61,577 bases of DNA from Lachnospiraceae bacterium. GTDB taxonomy: Bacteria > Bacillota > Clostridia > Lachnospirales > Lachnospiraceae. Under the pieces are notes generated by a model that saw nothing but the letters and a program-made list of their open reading frames with translations, did no database searches and was not told the origin of the DNA. Shown piece after piece: positions 37,325-45,802 of this stretch (positions are counted from its first letter, which is position 1; each line of letters begins with the position of its first letter). The stretch is taken from positions 1 through 61,577 of the forward strand of contig SVFE01000007.1 in assembly GCA_015057055.1 (NCBI GenBank), written 5' to 3'. Both the position numbers and the translations under genes were made by a program.

Positions 37325-37350
37325 TTTAGCATACTATTACTTTTTGTCAA
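37323..37350 (-). promoter_or_regulatory. Promoter of the tetR-hydrolase operon
   Basis: On the minus strand a perfect TTGACA (37345-37350) and TAAACT (37323-37328) are 16 bases apart, just upstream of the regulator gene. Confidence 0.65.
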
Positions 37351-37390
37351 GTCTAATCGATCTCATAAATATCTTCTGACGGCAAATTTT

Positions 37391-37420
37391 TAAGGGATAA
37401 ATCCAAAGACTTATCCCTTA
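37391..37420 (-). terminator. Hairpin after the 252-residue membrane protein gene
   Basis: TAAGGGATAA and TTATCCCTTA form a perfect 10-bp stem with a 10-base loop, about 30 bases after the stop codon. On the minus strand it is followed by AAAAATTT, so the T-run is poor. Confidence 0.5.
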
Positions 37421-37451
37421 GCTTAATGATTTTGAAATTAGCTAAATTATC

Positions 37452-38210
37452 CTAATCTATGTCAAAACCTTCGTCATTATACAATGGCTGCTGCTGTTCC
37501 ATTTCCTGTTGTTCCTGTATAAGATTCGACCGGTATATTACTTCCGATATCATTCTTATTCCAAAGGTCCAAAACAACACAAGACATGCCATGATGATTG
37601 CCAGAAGAATCCCCTTTCCAAGACTCATTCTTCTTTTCTTGTAGGGATGAAACGCAACGTCGTCCGCATATTTTTCGCTGTTTTGCTGCCGGAAAAAGAG
37701 CATTGCCGCAATGGGCCAGAATAGGTTCGGAACCAGCGTAAAGATTAGGACAAACAGGCTTCCTTCCGGGTCCAGGGGAATCCATTTTACCAGATACACC
37801 ATATGCTCTGCCAGAATTACACCGAAAATCACCAGATAAATCAGCCCTAGTTTCTTACTGTCCTTTGCGCCAAGGTCCAGCGGCTGCCCCGTCTCATCCA
37901 GAGGCATTTGCCGGGGCACATTTTCCAGCCGGTTGCCGTAGTCCCGCTTTCTTTCCGGGATGATATAGCCATATTTTTTCAGCCTTGCAAAATACATTTT
38001 GCAGTCCATCCACATGATTCCGGCAAACAGACCGGGGATTGCAACCAGATGTAAGCCGTACAACATAATCACAAAGTAATTACTCATATTCTGCTTCATA
38101 ACCATAAAAAGCGCCGGCATGAGCCCAAAAATTACTACGGAAATGGCTAAAGCCAAAAGGGCCACATATTTTATAACTTTTTCCGTTCTTCGGTCATAAT
38201 TAATCGACAT
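37452..38210 (-). CDS. Membrane protein of unknown function
   Basis: 252 residues with about five membrane helices, beginning MSINYDRRTEKVIKYVALL. Positive residues cluster between helices 2 and 3 (RLKKYGYIIPERKRDYGNR), and the C-terminus is a Gln/Glu-rich soluble tail. I do not recognise a family. It lies 21 bases after the DUF4173 gene on the same strand and is probably co-transcribed with it and the DUF2975/HTH pair upstream, as part of a small membrane-protein locus. Confidence 0.7.
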   Translation of the reverse strand: MSINYDRRTEKVIKYVALLALAISVVIFGLMPALFMVMKQNMSNYFVIMLYGLHLVAIPGLFAGIMWMDCKMYFARLKKYGYIIPERKRDYGNRLENVPRQMPLDETGQPLDLGAKDSKKLGLIYLVIFGVILAEHMVYLVKWIPLDPEGSLFVLIFTLVPNLFWPIAAMLFFRQQNSEKYADDVAFHPYKKRRMSLGKGILLAIIMACLVLFWTFGIRMISEVIYRSNLIQEQQEMEQQQPLYNDEGFDID

Positions 38211-38231
38211 TTTGCTTCTCCTTTTTCACTA

Positions 38232-39923
38232 TTAGCGGAACGCATTGTACAATGAGAAATTGAAGGTTCTAAAATCCATATCCTCATATTCCTCAAAAAG
38301 GCGAGCGTAGCGGGAACGATCTTTCAACACTTCTTCCATGAAGTATTCTGCAAATTCTTCATTTCCTTCTCTCTCACAAACCTCCCGGAATATGGGATAG
38401 GCGTCGGAAGAAAAATCGGATAAATAATATGCATCAATACCTTTCCACTGCGCCAGTTCCTCTTCCCGCAGGTTGTAACTTGCAATTATGGTCTCCGGTC
38501 TTGCAAAGGCATAACCGATATAGAGCACCGTAATGACCACCATGGCGTAGCGGAACAGGGAAAATTTTTTCTTGCTGAAAATATAAGCCAAAATTCCCGT
38601 AAAGAAGAAGGTCAATACCAAAAGCATCCAAAATACATTGAGACGCAGATAGGTCAACTCATACGCTTCCACGTACATTTTCATTCGGAGAGCACTAGAT
38701 GCAATCATGATATAGGTGCATCCGGTAATCACTGCCAGCATTATCTTCAGTGCCTTGCTTTCCTCAAAGAAGGTTACGCAAATCAGCACCAATACCAGGT
38801 TAATAATACAGACTGCCAAAAGCTGGTAAAATCCTTCCTTGGCATATTCCGCATAGGTGTACTGCTCCGGCAGGGAAAATTTTCCGAGGAACAGATAGAC
38901 AATCTGAATTACCGAGAAAATCAGGTAAAATACCGACAACATGGCGTTGATGGTAATGGCAATCACCGTCTCGTACTTTTTGTGTTTTGAAGGCGGGGTA
39001 TCCGCCTCGTGGGAAAACAGGAAGGATAAGAAGGCATAGCTGACAAAAAAACTACCAAGCAACATAACGAAAAGGGATCCTTCCGGCCCGTTATCAAAAT
39101 CAAAGATGAAAATTGCTTCCAAAAATTTCTTAAAGACAAAGTCCGCACTTCCAAGGAGCGCCAGCACCAGAATTAACAAAGGCAGACCGCAAATCACGCC
39201 GATAAATATGTAAAAGCCTTTTCCGCCTTTGGTTTCCCGCCTAGTTTTCCAGTAAGCATTGCCGTCAAAAAACGGATTTAACAAATTTTTAATCGGAAGT
39301 ATCAGCGATAAAACAATTCCGGTCAAGTACGCGCTGAAGTCCCATTTTTCGTCGTTGCAGCAAAGATGTAAAAATCCGCTGACAAGAAGAAGGAGCATTG
39401 CTGCGTAATCAAAGAAAATCAAAAAGGTATCCTTTGTTATGCACAGATTGATTCCAAGAAGCGTTATTGCCACGGCATAAAACCATACGTCCTTTTTCAT
39501 GGGAACGCCTACTTTTTTCAGGCAGACATAGCCAAACACCAAGGTTCCCACGGCCAATACCGGCATGGCAATTCCCGAGAAATTTTGATACAGACAGAAG
39601 GTGTAAAACAACGCATATACCGCGCATGCAATTCCGAAGAAAGGGAAATTCCGTTGAAAGGTCAACAGATTTTCATGCTTTTTCGGCATGGGAAATACAT
39701 AGGGCGGCGGCGGTGCCGGCTGCCAGGTCTGAGGTTGTAATTGCCCGGGCGGCATCTGTCCAGGCTGCACGGGCTGTTGCATCTGTCCCGGTTGCATGGG
39801 TTGTTGCATCTGTCCCGGTTGCATGGGTTGTTGCATCTGTTCCGGTTGCATGGGTTGTTGCATCTGTCCCGGTTGCGTCACCGGTTCCTGCATATTATTT
39901 TCCAAAATCTTTTTCTCTTCCAT
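38232..39923 (-). CDS. DUF4173-like membrane protein with Gln/Pro-rich N-terminus
   Basis: 563 residues. After a cytoplasmic N-terminus with five near-perfect 9-residue repeats (GQMQQPMQP type, about residues 16-60), about a dozen membrane helices follow. The block FSLPEQYTYAEYAKEGFYQLLA is the family hallmark; members are often found in Firmicutes beside regulators with a small helix-turn-helix. Function of the family is unknown. The charged C-terminus (about residues 490-563) is soluble. Repeats in the N-terminal region may be a flexible tether or binding site. Confidence 0.85.
   Translation of the reverse strand: MEEKKILENNMQEPVTQPGQMQQPMQPEQMQQPMQPGQMQQPMQPGQMQQPVQPGQMPPGQLQPQTWQPAPPPPYVFPMPKKHENLLTFQRNFPFFGIACAVYALFYTFCLYQNFSGIAMPVLAVGTLVFGYVCLKKVGVPMKKDVWFYAVAITLLGINLCITKDTFLIFFDYAAMLLLLVSGFLHLCCNDEKWDFSAYLTGIVLSLILPIKNLLNPFFDGNAYWKTRRETKGGKGFYIFIGVICGLPLLILVLALLGSADFVFKKFLEAIFIFDFDNGPEGSLFVMLLGSFFVSYAFLSFLFSHEADTPPSKHKKYETVIAITINAMLSVFYLIFSVIQIVYLFLGKFSLPEQYTYAEYAKEGFYQLLAVCIINLVLVLICVTFFEESKALKIMLAVITGCTYIMIASSALRMKMYVEAYELTYLRLNVFWMLLVLTFFFTGILAYIFSKKKFSLFRYAMVVITVLYIGYAFARPETIIASYNLREEELAQWKGIDAYYLSDFSSDAYPIFREVCEREGNEEFAEYFMEEVLKDRSRYARLFEEYEDMDFRTFNFSLYNAFR
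39753..39887. repeat. Five 27-bp tandem repeats
   Basis: Units of 27 bases (CATCTGTCCCGGTTGCATGG core) begin at 39753, 39780, 39807, 39834 and 39861; the first and last are diverged. They encode the 9-residue Gln/Met/Pro repeats of the DUF4173-like protein and keep its frame. Confidence 0.85.
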
Positions 39924-39958
39924 AAACGATTCCTCCCTTTATGATTCGCTTAACTTAT

Positions 39959-40201
39959 CTAAATCCCCTCATTTTCGCTGATGACGGTGCCTTTTTCATC
40001 CTCTACGTATTCTAAGATCTCGCCGGGCTGGCACTTTAATGCCTTGCAAATGGAGTCCAGCGTGGAAAGACGTACCGCCTTTGCCTTGTTGTTTTTCAGT
40101 ATGGAAAGGTTTGCCAGCGTGATATCCACTTCTTTTGCCAGCTCCGTCAGGCCTACCTTTCTTTTTGCCATCATAACATCCAGATTTATAATGATTGCCA
40201 T
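39959..40201 (-). CDS. Small Cro/CI-type helix-turn-helix regulator (YozG-like)
   Basis: 80 residues, one helix-turn-helix domain: LTELAKEVDITLANLSILKN is the recognition region, and ALKCQPGEILEYV the typical end. It is of the YozG/HTH_26 family, which commonly pairs with a DUF2975 membrane protein, as here (26 bases downstream of the 40228-40713 gene on the same strand). The pair may sense a membrane state and control the neighbouring DUF4173 genes. The DNA target is unknown. Confidence 0.92.
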   Translation of the reverse strand: MAIIINLDVMMAKRKVGLTELAKEVDITLANLSILKNNKAKAVRLSTLDSICKALKCQPGEILEYVEDEKGTVISENEGI

Positions 40202-40227
40202 GGTTTTCTCCCGTTCTGTTTATATTT

Positions 40228-40713
40228 TTAAATCGTTAAATCGTTGTCTTCTTTGTAATCCACGGCCTGGGCAAAGACACTGCCGAGAATCTTGGAAAAG
40301 AGCCCTGCAATGACAAATACCAGCACCACCACGAACACACCGGGTGTAACGTAGAGAAAAAATCTTACGCTGGTAACCGCAGCGATAATAAAACTGTATC
40401 CGCCCATTCTTCTTAGGCTTACCACGTTTTCTTTAATGAAGCTGTTCTCCTCCTCCACGGAGCGAATCATTTTCCGAAGCTCATAGACTATGAGGCAGGC
40501 AAAGATTCCGCAGATAAAAAACAGCGCTGTCTGAATCCAGTAATACTTATCATAGTATTCGTTAATCTGACTGTACCATTTCAGCGTGAACGGAATGGTA
40601 ATCGTAACGGGTATTCCGCAAAAAAACATGACATTTAGCAAGCATTTGGAAATCAGCAAATATCTTCTTTTTACTGTTTTTTCACTATTTTCTATATTTT
40701 CCTTCTTTTCCAT
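40228..40713 (-). CDS. DUF2975 membrane protein
   Basis: 161 residues from ATG 40713, supported by GGAAG upstream; an in-frame ATG at 40761 lacks one. Four membrane helices are seen, with the DUF2975 pattern IRSVEEENSFIKENVVSLRRMG after helix 2 and ending in a Ala/Val-rich helix pair. Family members sit next to a small YozG-type regulator and may control it by binding at the membrane. A gene with no known reaction. Confidence 0.88.
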   Translation of the reverse strand: MEKKENIENSEKTVKRRYLLISKCLLNVMFFCGIPVTITIPFTLKWYSQINEYYDKYYWIQTALFFICGIFACLIVYELRKMIRSVEEENSFIKENVVSLRRMGGYSFIIAAVTSVRFFLYVTPGVFVVVLVFVIAGLFSKILGSVFAQAVDYKEDNDLTI

Positions 40714-40885
40714 TTTTCTTCCATCCTTTTCCCTTTTGTGTCCGCTCGCGGGGCAGGGCATTCTTATGCACCTCCCCTTCCTATTCCAAAAATAACACGC
40801 CCTCTTTTGTTTGTCAACAACTTTTTATTGAATTTCGATAAATCCTTTTCGAAAAACAAAACCACCGCCCGGAACATCACGCGTT

Positions 40886-40901
40886 GCGTGGGCATCCCGG
40901 C
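40886..40901 (+). repeat. GC-rich 16-bp repeat, left copy
   Basis: GCGTGGGCATCCCGGC. An identical copy lies at 42697-42712 in the same orientation, on the far side of the IS. It is too far from the IS ends, and too long, to be its target duplication. Confidence 0.7.
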
Positions 40902-40910
40902 TGAATTGCA

Positions 40911-41050
40911 TTTCGAGATGCAACTTTGTAATTCGAAATGCAGTTTTGTAAATTAACAATCAAATATTTGTAAGCGAAACGCAGTTTTTGTACTCGAAAT
41001 GCCACATTTGAAAACGAGAAGCAACTTTTGTAACCGAAATGCAATCTGTA
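40911..41050. repeat. Array of seven degenerate ~20-bp repeats
   Basis: Units end in TTTGTA or a variant at 40930, 40950, 40972, 40992, 41012, 41032 and 41050; their consensus is NNCGAAATGCAACTTTTGTA. Spacing is 20 bp in most cases (22 once, 18 at the end). The first unit overlaps a palindrome TTGCATTTCGAGATGCAA (40906-40923). No spacer is present, so it is not a CRISPR array. Confidence 0.75.
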
Positions 41051-41108
41051 CAAATCATTTTTTTCGATGTATGATACTTTTAGAACACGCCAAAAGGAGG
41101 TCAATCCT

Positions 41109-42670
41109 CTCTCGATTAAATTTGTAATCGGAGAATCCACCCCTGTCACCTGCTTATTTATTTCAGTACGGTGTTGGCGACTGGGTTCTATAATTTATTT
41201 TTTGAGAAGATTTGGTTTCAGCATGATGTCTTTGGCGGCAACCTGACGGCATGCTAATCTTTCCAAAACATCTTCTCCGTGATAAAAGCTGAAAGTTTCG
41301 TATGGACTACGATCATTCAGCTTTTTTCTTTTGTAAGAATTGATGTGGTTCATCATCAGAAAAATGTCTCTCTGAGTAAGATGATCAAAGCTCGTACCTT
41401 TCGGCAAAATACGCCTTATCAGTTCGTGGTTGACTTCAATGGCACCTTTTTGATAAGGACTACCGGCATCACAATAAAAGACATTCGTCCTATGGTTGGA
41501 ATAACCTCTCGGAGCTGTTTCTCGATACTCAATAGCTCTCGGATTTGAGAATTCACTTCCGTTATCCGTCAGGATTACAGGAAAGAGTTTCTCAAAAAGC
41601 TCTGGTCCCAAAATCTTATCCATACCGTTGTAAATATCAATCACGGACTGGGATGTATTCGCATCCCGCAAAAATGCAAGCATAAGACTCGATTCCACGA
41701 AGTGAATGGTAAGTAAACATTTACCACCAACTGTACCGATTACAGAATCCATCTGAACAACAGGAGTATCAGGATTCTTTTCCAGAAAATGTTCAAACTC
41801 CTTGTAGCTGCGACCAATGCGACAACCTTTATCTACCTTGAATTCCGGTTTCTTATAACGCTCACGGAAACGAACCTTTCTTGGTAAATCAATGTTTCTC
41901 ACATCGAAAAGACAAGCATCAATGTAGTTATAGATAGTCTTTTCACTACACATTAATTCATCCTCATGTTCAAGGTAAATTTGATGAATGGATTGTCCCT
42001 GTCTCACAAGCGGAGTAATGATTTCATTTAACCGTGCAATCTCTGTTTCAGAAACACAGAGTCCACTCCGTGATTCAGAAATAGTATTATGTGCAGCAAC
42101 ATGAGCATGTTCTGCCTCATAAATCGTTTTCATCAAGGTACATTTACCAATAGTTGTACATCCATTACAAACATATGGTGGTCTAAACCTAGCAGAGCAT
42201 ACCTCGAGTACAAAATCACTACAGTGTTCATTACACTCTCTGCATAACTTACAGTATTGTGCTGATTTATGGGTACAGTCCTTGCCACAGATGTTCTTTC
42301 TCCTGCAATTCATTCTGTTTTTACATGCATTGAAAGGATATCCGGGATAACCAGTTGCCACTTCAGAAGAATACTTTTTAATTTCTCTTGAAATGGTGGT
42401 TGGATTTTTATCCAGTTCTTTTGCAATAGACTTTAAGGATTTACTTTCTTTCAAATCCTTTTGAAGGGTAAGGCGTTCTTCATAAGTAAAAAATTTTGAC
42501 ATGATGTCCTCCTTATCCGTCGCCAACAGCAATAGGATAAGCAAAAGAACTTAATGTGACAACAAAAAAGACTGCTACCGCAAGGATAACAATCTTTTTG
42601 TAAGCCGGATTGCAACCATCTGGCATATATATTTTATTACTAATAATTTATACTAATTTGAAATCGAGAG
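41109..42670 (-). mobile_element. IS30-family insertion sequence
   Basis: About 1.56 kb. Inverted ends CTCTCGATT(A)AAATT-GTA are seen at 41109-41130 and, complemented, at 42650-42670; the match is imperfect after the first nine bases. Inside lies a single intact transposase gene and a second inner inverted pair TGTTGGCGAC (41172-41181 and 42519-42528). No clear target duplication could be seen, and the exact ends are uncertain by a few bases. Confidence 0.75.
41195..42502 (-). CDS. IS30 family transposase
   Basis: 435 residues from ATG 42502, with AAGGAGG 6 bases upstream. An N-terminal helix-turn-helix (SKSLKSIAKELDKNPTTISREI) is followed by a Cys-rich, zinc-ribbon-like insert (about residues 60-120, over a dozen Cys). 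The catalytic triad is present: Asp in VVQMDSVIGT, Asp in ILTDNGSEF, and Glu in GAIEVNHELIRRILPKG. The gene looks intact, so the element may be active. Confidence 0.95.
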   Translation of the reverse strand: MSKFFTYEERLTLQKDLKESKSLKSIAKELDKNPTTISREIKKYSSEVATGYPGYPFNACKNRMNCRRKNICGKDCTHKSAQYCKLCRECNEHCSDFVLEVCSARFRPPYVCNGCTTIGKCTLMKTIYEAEHAHVAAHNTISESRSGLCVSETEIARLNEIITPLVRQGQSIHQIYLEHEDELMCSEKTIYNYIDACLFDVRNIDLPRKVRFRERYKKPEFKVDKGCRIGRSYKEFEHFLEKNPDTPVVQMDSVIGTVGGKCLLTIHFVESSLMLAFLRDANTSQSVIDIYNGMDKILGPELFEKLFPVILTDNGSEFSNPRAIEYRETAPRGYSNHRTNVFYCDAGSPYQKGAIEVNHELIRRILPKGTSFDHLTQRDIFLMMNHINSYKRKKLNDRSPYETFSFYHGEDVLERLACRQVAAKDIMLKPNLLKK

Positions 42671-42696
42671 GGTTGCATTTCGATTAACAATTAAGC

Positions 42697-42712
42697 GCGT
42701 GGGCATCCCGGC
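42697..42712 (+). repeat. GC-rich 16-bp repeat, right copy
   Basis: Identical to 40886-40901. It is preceded by TTGCATTTCGA (42673-42683), a word also found at 40906-40916, but in the other order relative to the GC-rich part. Confidence 0.7.
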
Positions 42713-42782
42713 AGTGGCCGTTTTTTTTGCTTTCAATATTGCGTTGTCGCTTTCTATAAAAAAGAAATCCTCTCCTTAAATC

Positions 42783-43559
42783 TTACGAATTCTCTGATTG
42801 GGAGAAAAACAAAAAGATACTGTCCGGCCCCTGACCAAACAACATACCGATACCAAGGATAACTGCAATCAAAATAAGTGCAATCCCTACTCCCAACAAA
42901 AATATCTTTCCGGAAGTTCCTTCTTTTTTCATCTTCCAAAATAATCGTCCTACGGAAACCAAGAACCATACGGAAATAATCTGCATTGTGTTTTGTACTG
43001 TAATTAAAAAAAGTAACGGCAAAGATAAATAATCTTCAAAAGACATGTTGTCCCGCAAGTACTCCACATCCGTTGTACTGCATAAGTACCCCATATAAAT
43101 AAAGGTAACCACAATTGCCGGGTAAATTCCCCCCAATAAAATTCCTTGGGTAAGTTTACTCATTTTCTTATCATAAAATCCACCTTGACCGATATCTTTT
43201 CTATAATATTTTAAAATGATATAAGAAAAAAAACCAATTGTCACAAAAGAAAAGAAAGGAAACGCATAGGAATAATCAAACAAATAACTCTGAGTATCCA
43301 AGCTTATAATACCGGTCATATTTGTCATCGTAGTATATGCATTCACATACATTTGAATATATAAAAGATAGGTTATCACTGCTGTTAACACAAAAGAAAG
43401 CAGTTCGTATTTCATATGTTTTTTATTGTGAAGCTGCTTTCTTATGTCTATTATTAAAACGGTAATGGGAACAATAAACAAATACTCATACAAAGAAAAT
43501 ATTAAAAGGTTCGTAAAAACCCATTTTATTATCCACACTATAATTTCAATTACGTACAT
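42783..43559 (-). CDS. Membrane protein of unknown function
   Basis: 258 residues with about six or seven membrane helices; no family recognised. Short loops and a C-terminal GQGPDSIFLFFSQSENS. It lies directly after the frameshifted lipoprotein gene on the same strand (18 bases), so both may have been expressed as a small unit with ybaK. Moderately AT-rich. Confidence 0.65.
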   Translation of the reverse strand: MYVIEIIVWIIKWVFTNLLIFSLYEYLFIVPITVLIIDIRKQLHNKKHMKYELLSFVLTAVITYLLYIQMYVNAYTTMTNMTGIISLDTQSYLFDYSYAFPFFSFVTIGFFSYIILKYYRKDIGQGGFYDKKMSKLTQGILLGGIYPAIVVTFIYMGYLCSTTDVEYLRDNMSFEDYLSLPLLFLITVQNTMQIISVWFLVSVGRLFWKMKKEGTSGKIFLLGVGIALILIAVILGIGMLFGQGPDSIFLFFSQSENS

Positions 43560-43577
43560 TGTTTCCCCCTTACAATT

Positions 43578-44329
43578 TTATTCCACCCATCTCGTAAACC
43601 TCGGCATCACAATGCCGGTGCATTCGTCCAAAACCAGTGAATAGGTCGGAATTGTATTTTCCCCTTCGTAAATGTAATATACATGATACCAACCGTGAGT
43701 AATATAAGAACCTTCATATTCAAGACGTTCTTTTTCATCAAAATAACTTTCCACCACATGGCCTGCAGTTGCAAAAACAGCTGCACTGCGCCAATAGGAA
43801 CGTTGTGTCAGAAGGCCGGTCTCCTCATCATATTCCCAATGAATCGTAATAATATCTCGCGGTTCCGAACTTTCTTCCCCGGTATATCCTTCATCCAATA
43901 CGCCTCGCCCGACATAATTGATGACTCTGCCTTCCTCATCCCATTCCGTACTCTCTGAATACTCCGTTACTCCATACAAGTCATCTTCCGTCTTTGCCAA
44001 AGCCCCCGTGTATTCTTCGTTATTTGGCGGTATTTCGTAATCCATTCGATAACCGGTCCAAGACTCCTGCGCCGTCCCCGAAAAAGAAAATCCAATCATT
44101 AAGTCCATGAAAATACCGCATCCAAGGTCGTTTTCTTCATCATAATACAAGACCATTTGCAAAGTTCCGTCCGGATTAAAATATTCAAAAAATGGTTCTG
44201 CGTCTGCAAACCCGTATGCGTCTAAAAAGGAATTACCACTTCATCCCGTTCTTCCGGCAACGTGCTTTCACAAGCACATAAACTTACCATGCTAAGTATT
44301 CCGATTATCATCAAAATCGGTTTTTTCAT
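43578..44329 (-). pseudogene. Lipoprotein gene with a frameshift
   Basis: The gene begins at ATG 44329 with AAGGA upstream, overlapping the ybaK stop (ATGA). The first codons give a lipoprotein signal (MKKPILMIIGILSMVSLCAC) with lipobox LCAC. After about 35 codons the frame stops at 44222-44224 (TAG), while a second frame from about 44240 onward (SFLDAYGFADAEPFFEYF) continues for over 210 residues to the end. One base gained or lost between 44222 and 44243 would join them into a protein of about 250 residues. The C-terminal part has no known domain. It could also be a sequencing error. Confidence 0.75.
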
Positions 44330-44805
44330 TTTCCTTCTTCCCAGCCCTTACAAACATCAATAAATTCCAGGCACCCGGACAGCCCTTCCAGTTCTGCAAG
44401 ACTTAGTTCCACGGCGCTGTTACTGCTGCCGCAGGCCGGGTAAACAATATCAAAACGCTTGAGAGATTCGTCCAAATACACCTTCACGCCCTCCTTGATT
44501 CCAAAGGGGCACACGCCTCCGATTTCATGGCCGATGCATTCCTTTACTTCCTCCGGCGACAGCATTTTCGCCTTGGTGTGGAAAAATGCCTTGTATTTGG
44601 GATTGTCAATTTTCGCATCCCCGGCACAAAGAATCATCACAGGACCGTCCTCCGTCATAAAGGTAAGGGACTTGGCAATCCGCTCCGGTGCTACTCCCAC
44701 GGCCGCCGCCGCAAGCTCCACCGTAGCGCTGGATACTTCAAATTCCTTAACTCTGTCCCCGAATCCCTTTTCTTCCAAGTATTTTTTCGCCTGTTCCAAT
44801 GCCAT
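44326..44805 (-). CDS. YbaK/EbsC family aminoacyl-tRNA deacylase-like protein
   Basis: 159 residues of the YbaK/ProX-type editing domain: a Lys in ERIAKSLTF, and GGVCPFGI later, are the family landmarks. Members deacylate mischarged Cys- or Ala-tRNA(Pro). Which amino acid this one edits cannot be told. GAAAGGAGA precedes the ATG. It lies between a coiled-coil protein gene and the frameshifted lipoprotein, to which it is coupled by ATGA. Confidence 0.9.
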   Translation of the reverse strand: MALEQAKKYLEEKGFGDRVKEFEVSSATVELAAAAVGVAPERIAKSLTFMTEDGPVMILCAGDAKIDNPKYKAFFHTKAKMLSPEEVKECIGHEIGGVCPFGIKEGVKVYLDESLKRFDIVYPACGSSNSAVELSLAELEGLSGCLEFIDVCKGWEEGK

Positions 44806-44819
44806 GGTTTTCTCCTTTC

Positions 44820-45710
44820 TTACACATCCGAATCCACAATCAATCCTTTTAAATCTTCTGCCGCAATTTTCATTTCGCTAACCACTTGTTCCATGGACTT
44901 TTTCATATCCGGAAGATTCTGATTTTGCTGCTCCTTTTTGATTGCCTCCAGCTTCTGATCCAGTTCATAAATCGCATCCGCCTCCTCTTCTTTCGAGCCG
45001 GATTTCTCCCTTGCCTCTTCTCTTCTTTCTCTGGCAGCAGCGATTTTTTCCTCCAAATATTCTTCCTTGGCTTTCTCTTCTTTGGCCGCTTCTTTTATCT
45101 CCTGCAAATCATTTTCCTGTTTCTCTTTTGCCTCTTCCATGCAAATGCCGATCACGTTTTTTTCTGCCGCTTCGGTAATCTCTTCTCCTTGCAGGTTCGC
45201 ATCAATCATGTCATGATGTTTCAGCCGCTCGATTCTCATACCCCGAACAGCTGCATTTTCCGCATGAATTTCTTTTTTATTTAAATATTCTGATTCCTTA
45301 TATCCCTCTAAACCAACCTTCAGCTCTTCCAGTTTTTTCTGCTCTTCTAAGGTCCGCTGCTCTGACGGCACCTTTTCCAAAGCTTCTATTTCTTCCCGAA
45401 TATCCTTCATCATTTTGGCATGATCCAGATTTTCTTCTTTTAATTTTTTTACGTTTTCTGTTCGTGCTTTGGCATCCGCATCCATGGAGGCGTCATTCTT
45501 CCAGACCCGGTCCACCAGTTCTTTTGCCGCTTCTTTTGCTTTTTGACGCTCCTTATCCACTCTGCTTTGACCAAAATTCAGATTTCCCGCAAAAAAGGAA
45601 ATCTTCTTATTTCCTGAATTATTCTCTGCGCTTTGTTCCGCTCTCACGCTTTTTTCTTGGGGCTCCGTCCCACTTAATTTTATCGGATTTACGTCATGTT
45701 CAATCTTCAT
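44820..45710 (-). CDS. Charged coiled-coil protein of unknown function
   Basis: 296 residues, mostly long Glu/Lys/Ala-rich helices (about residues 45-275) with strong coiled-coil character, without signal peptide or membrane helix. The N-terminus has MKIEHDVNPIKLSG, a short segment reminiscent of small Lachnospiraceae proteins of unknown role. AAGGAGG precedes the ATG. It is the first gene of the ybaK unit. No enzymatic function is suggested by the sequence. Confidence 0.75.
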   Translation of the reverse strand: MKIEHDVNPIKLSGTEPQEKSVRAEQSAENNSGNKKISFFAGNLNFGQSRVDKERQKAKEAAKELVDRVWKNDASMDADAKARTENVKKLKEENLDHAKMMKDIREEIEALEKVPSEQRTLEEQKKLEELKVGLEGYKESEYLNKKEIHAENAAVRGMRIERLKHHDMIDANLQGEEITEAAEKNVIGICMEEAKEKQENDLQEIKEAAKEEKAKEEYLEEKIAAARERREEAREKSGSKEEEADAIYELDQKLEAIKKEQQNQNLPDMKKSMEQVVSEMKIAAEDLKGLIVDSDV

Positions 45711-45802
45711 AAATTCGCCTCCTTGCTTTTATGAATTTGTTTTCCATTTACACTATCTTCACCCGGTAAAGGCTCCTAACTATTAGGAAAATCCCTGCAC
45801 TC

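Larger units (their letters stand above)
40714..41108. other. Gene-less region left of the insertion element
   Basis: About 395 bases without a convincing gene. An open frame runs through on the minus strand, but it merely reads the repeat array and lacks a start signal. The region holds the GCGTGGGCATCCCGGC copy and the 20-bp repeat array described separately, then an AAAAGGAGG near the IS end without a start codon in range. Confidence 0.6.

Noticed and set aside
39753-41050. Possible CRISPR arrays
   Set aside because: The 27-bp repeats code for protein and the 20-bp array has no unique spacers; no cas genes.
40877-41149. Minus-strand open frame through the 20-bp repeats
   Set aside because: No ribosome site; the apparent peptide periodicity only follows the DNA repeat.
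41172-42528. TGTTGGCGAC inverted pair as the outer ends of the IS
   Set aside because: It would leave the transposase start only 17 bases from the end; the CTCTCGATT ends further out fit better.
40886-42712. GCGTGGGCATCCCGGC copies as target duplication of the IS
   Set aside because: They lie 42 to over 200 bases away from the IS ends, and IS30 duplications are only a few bases.
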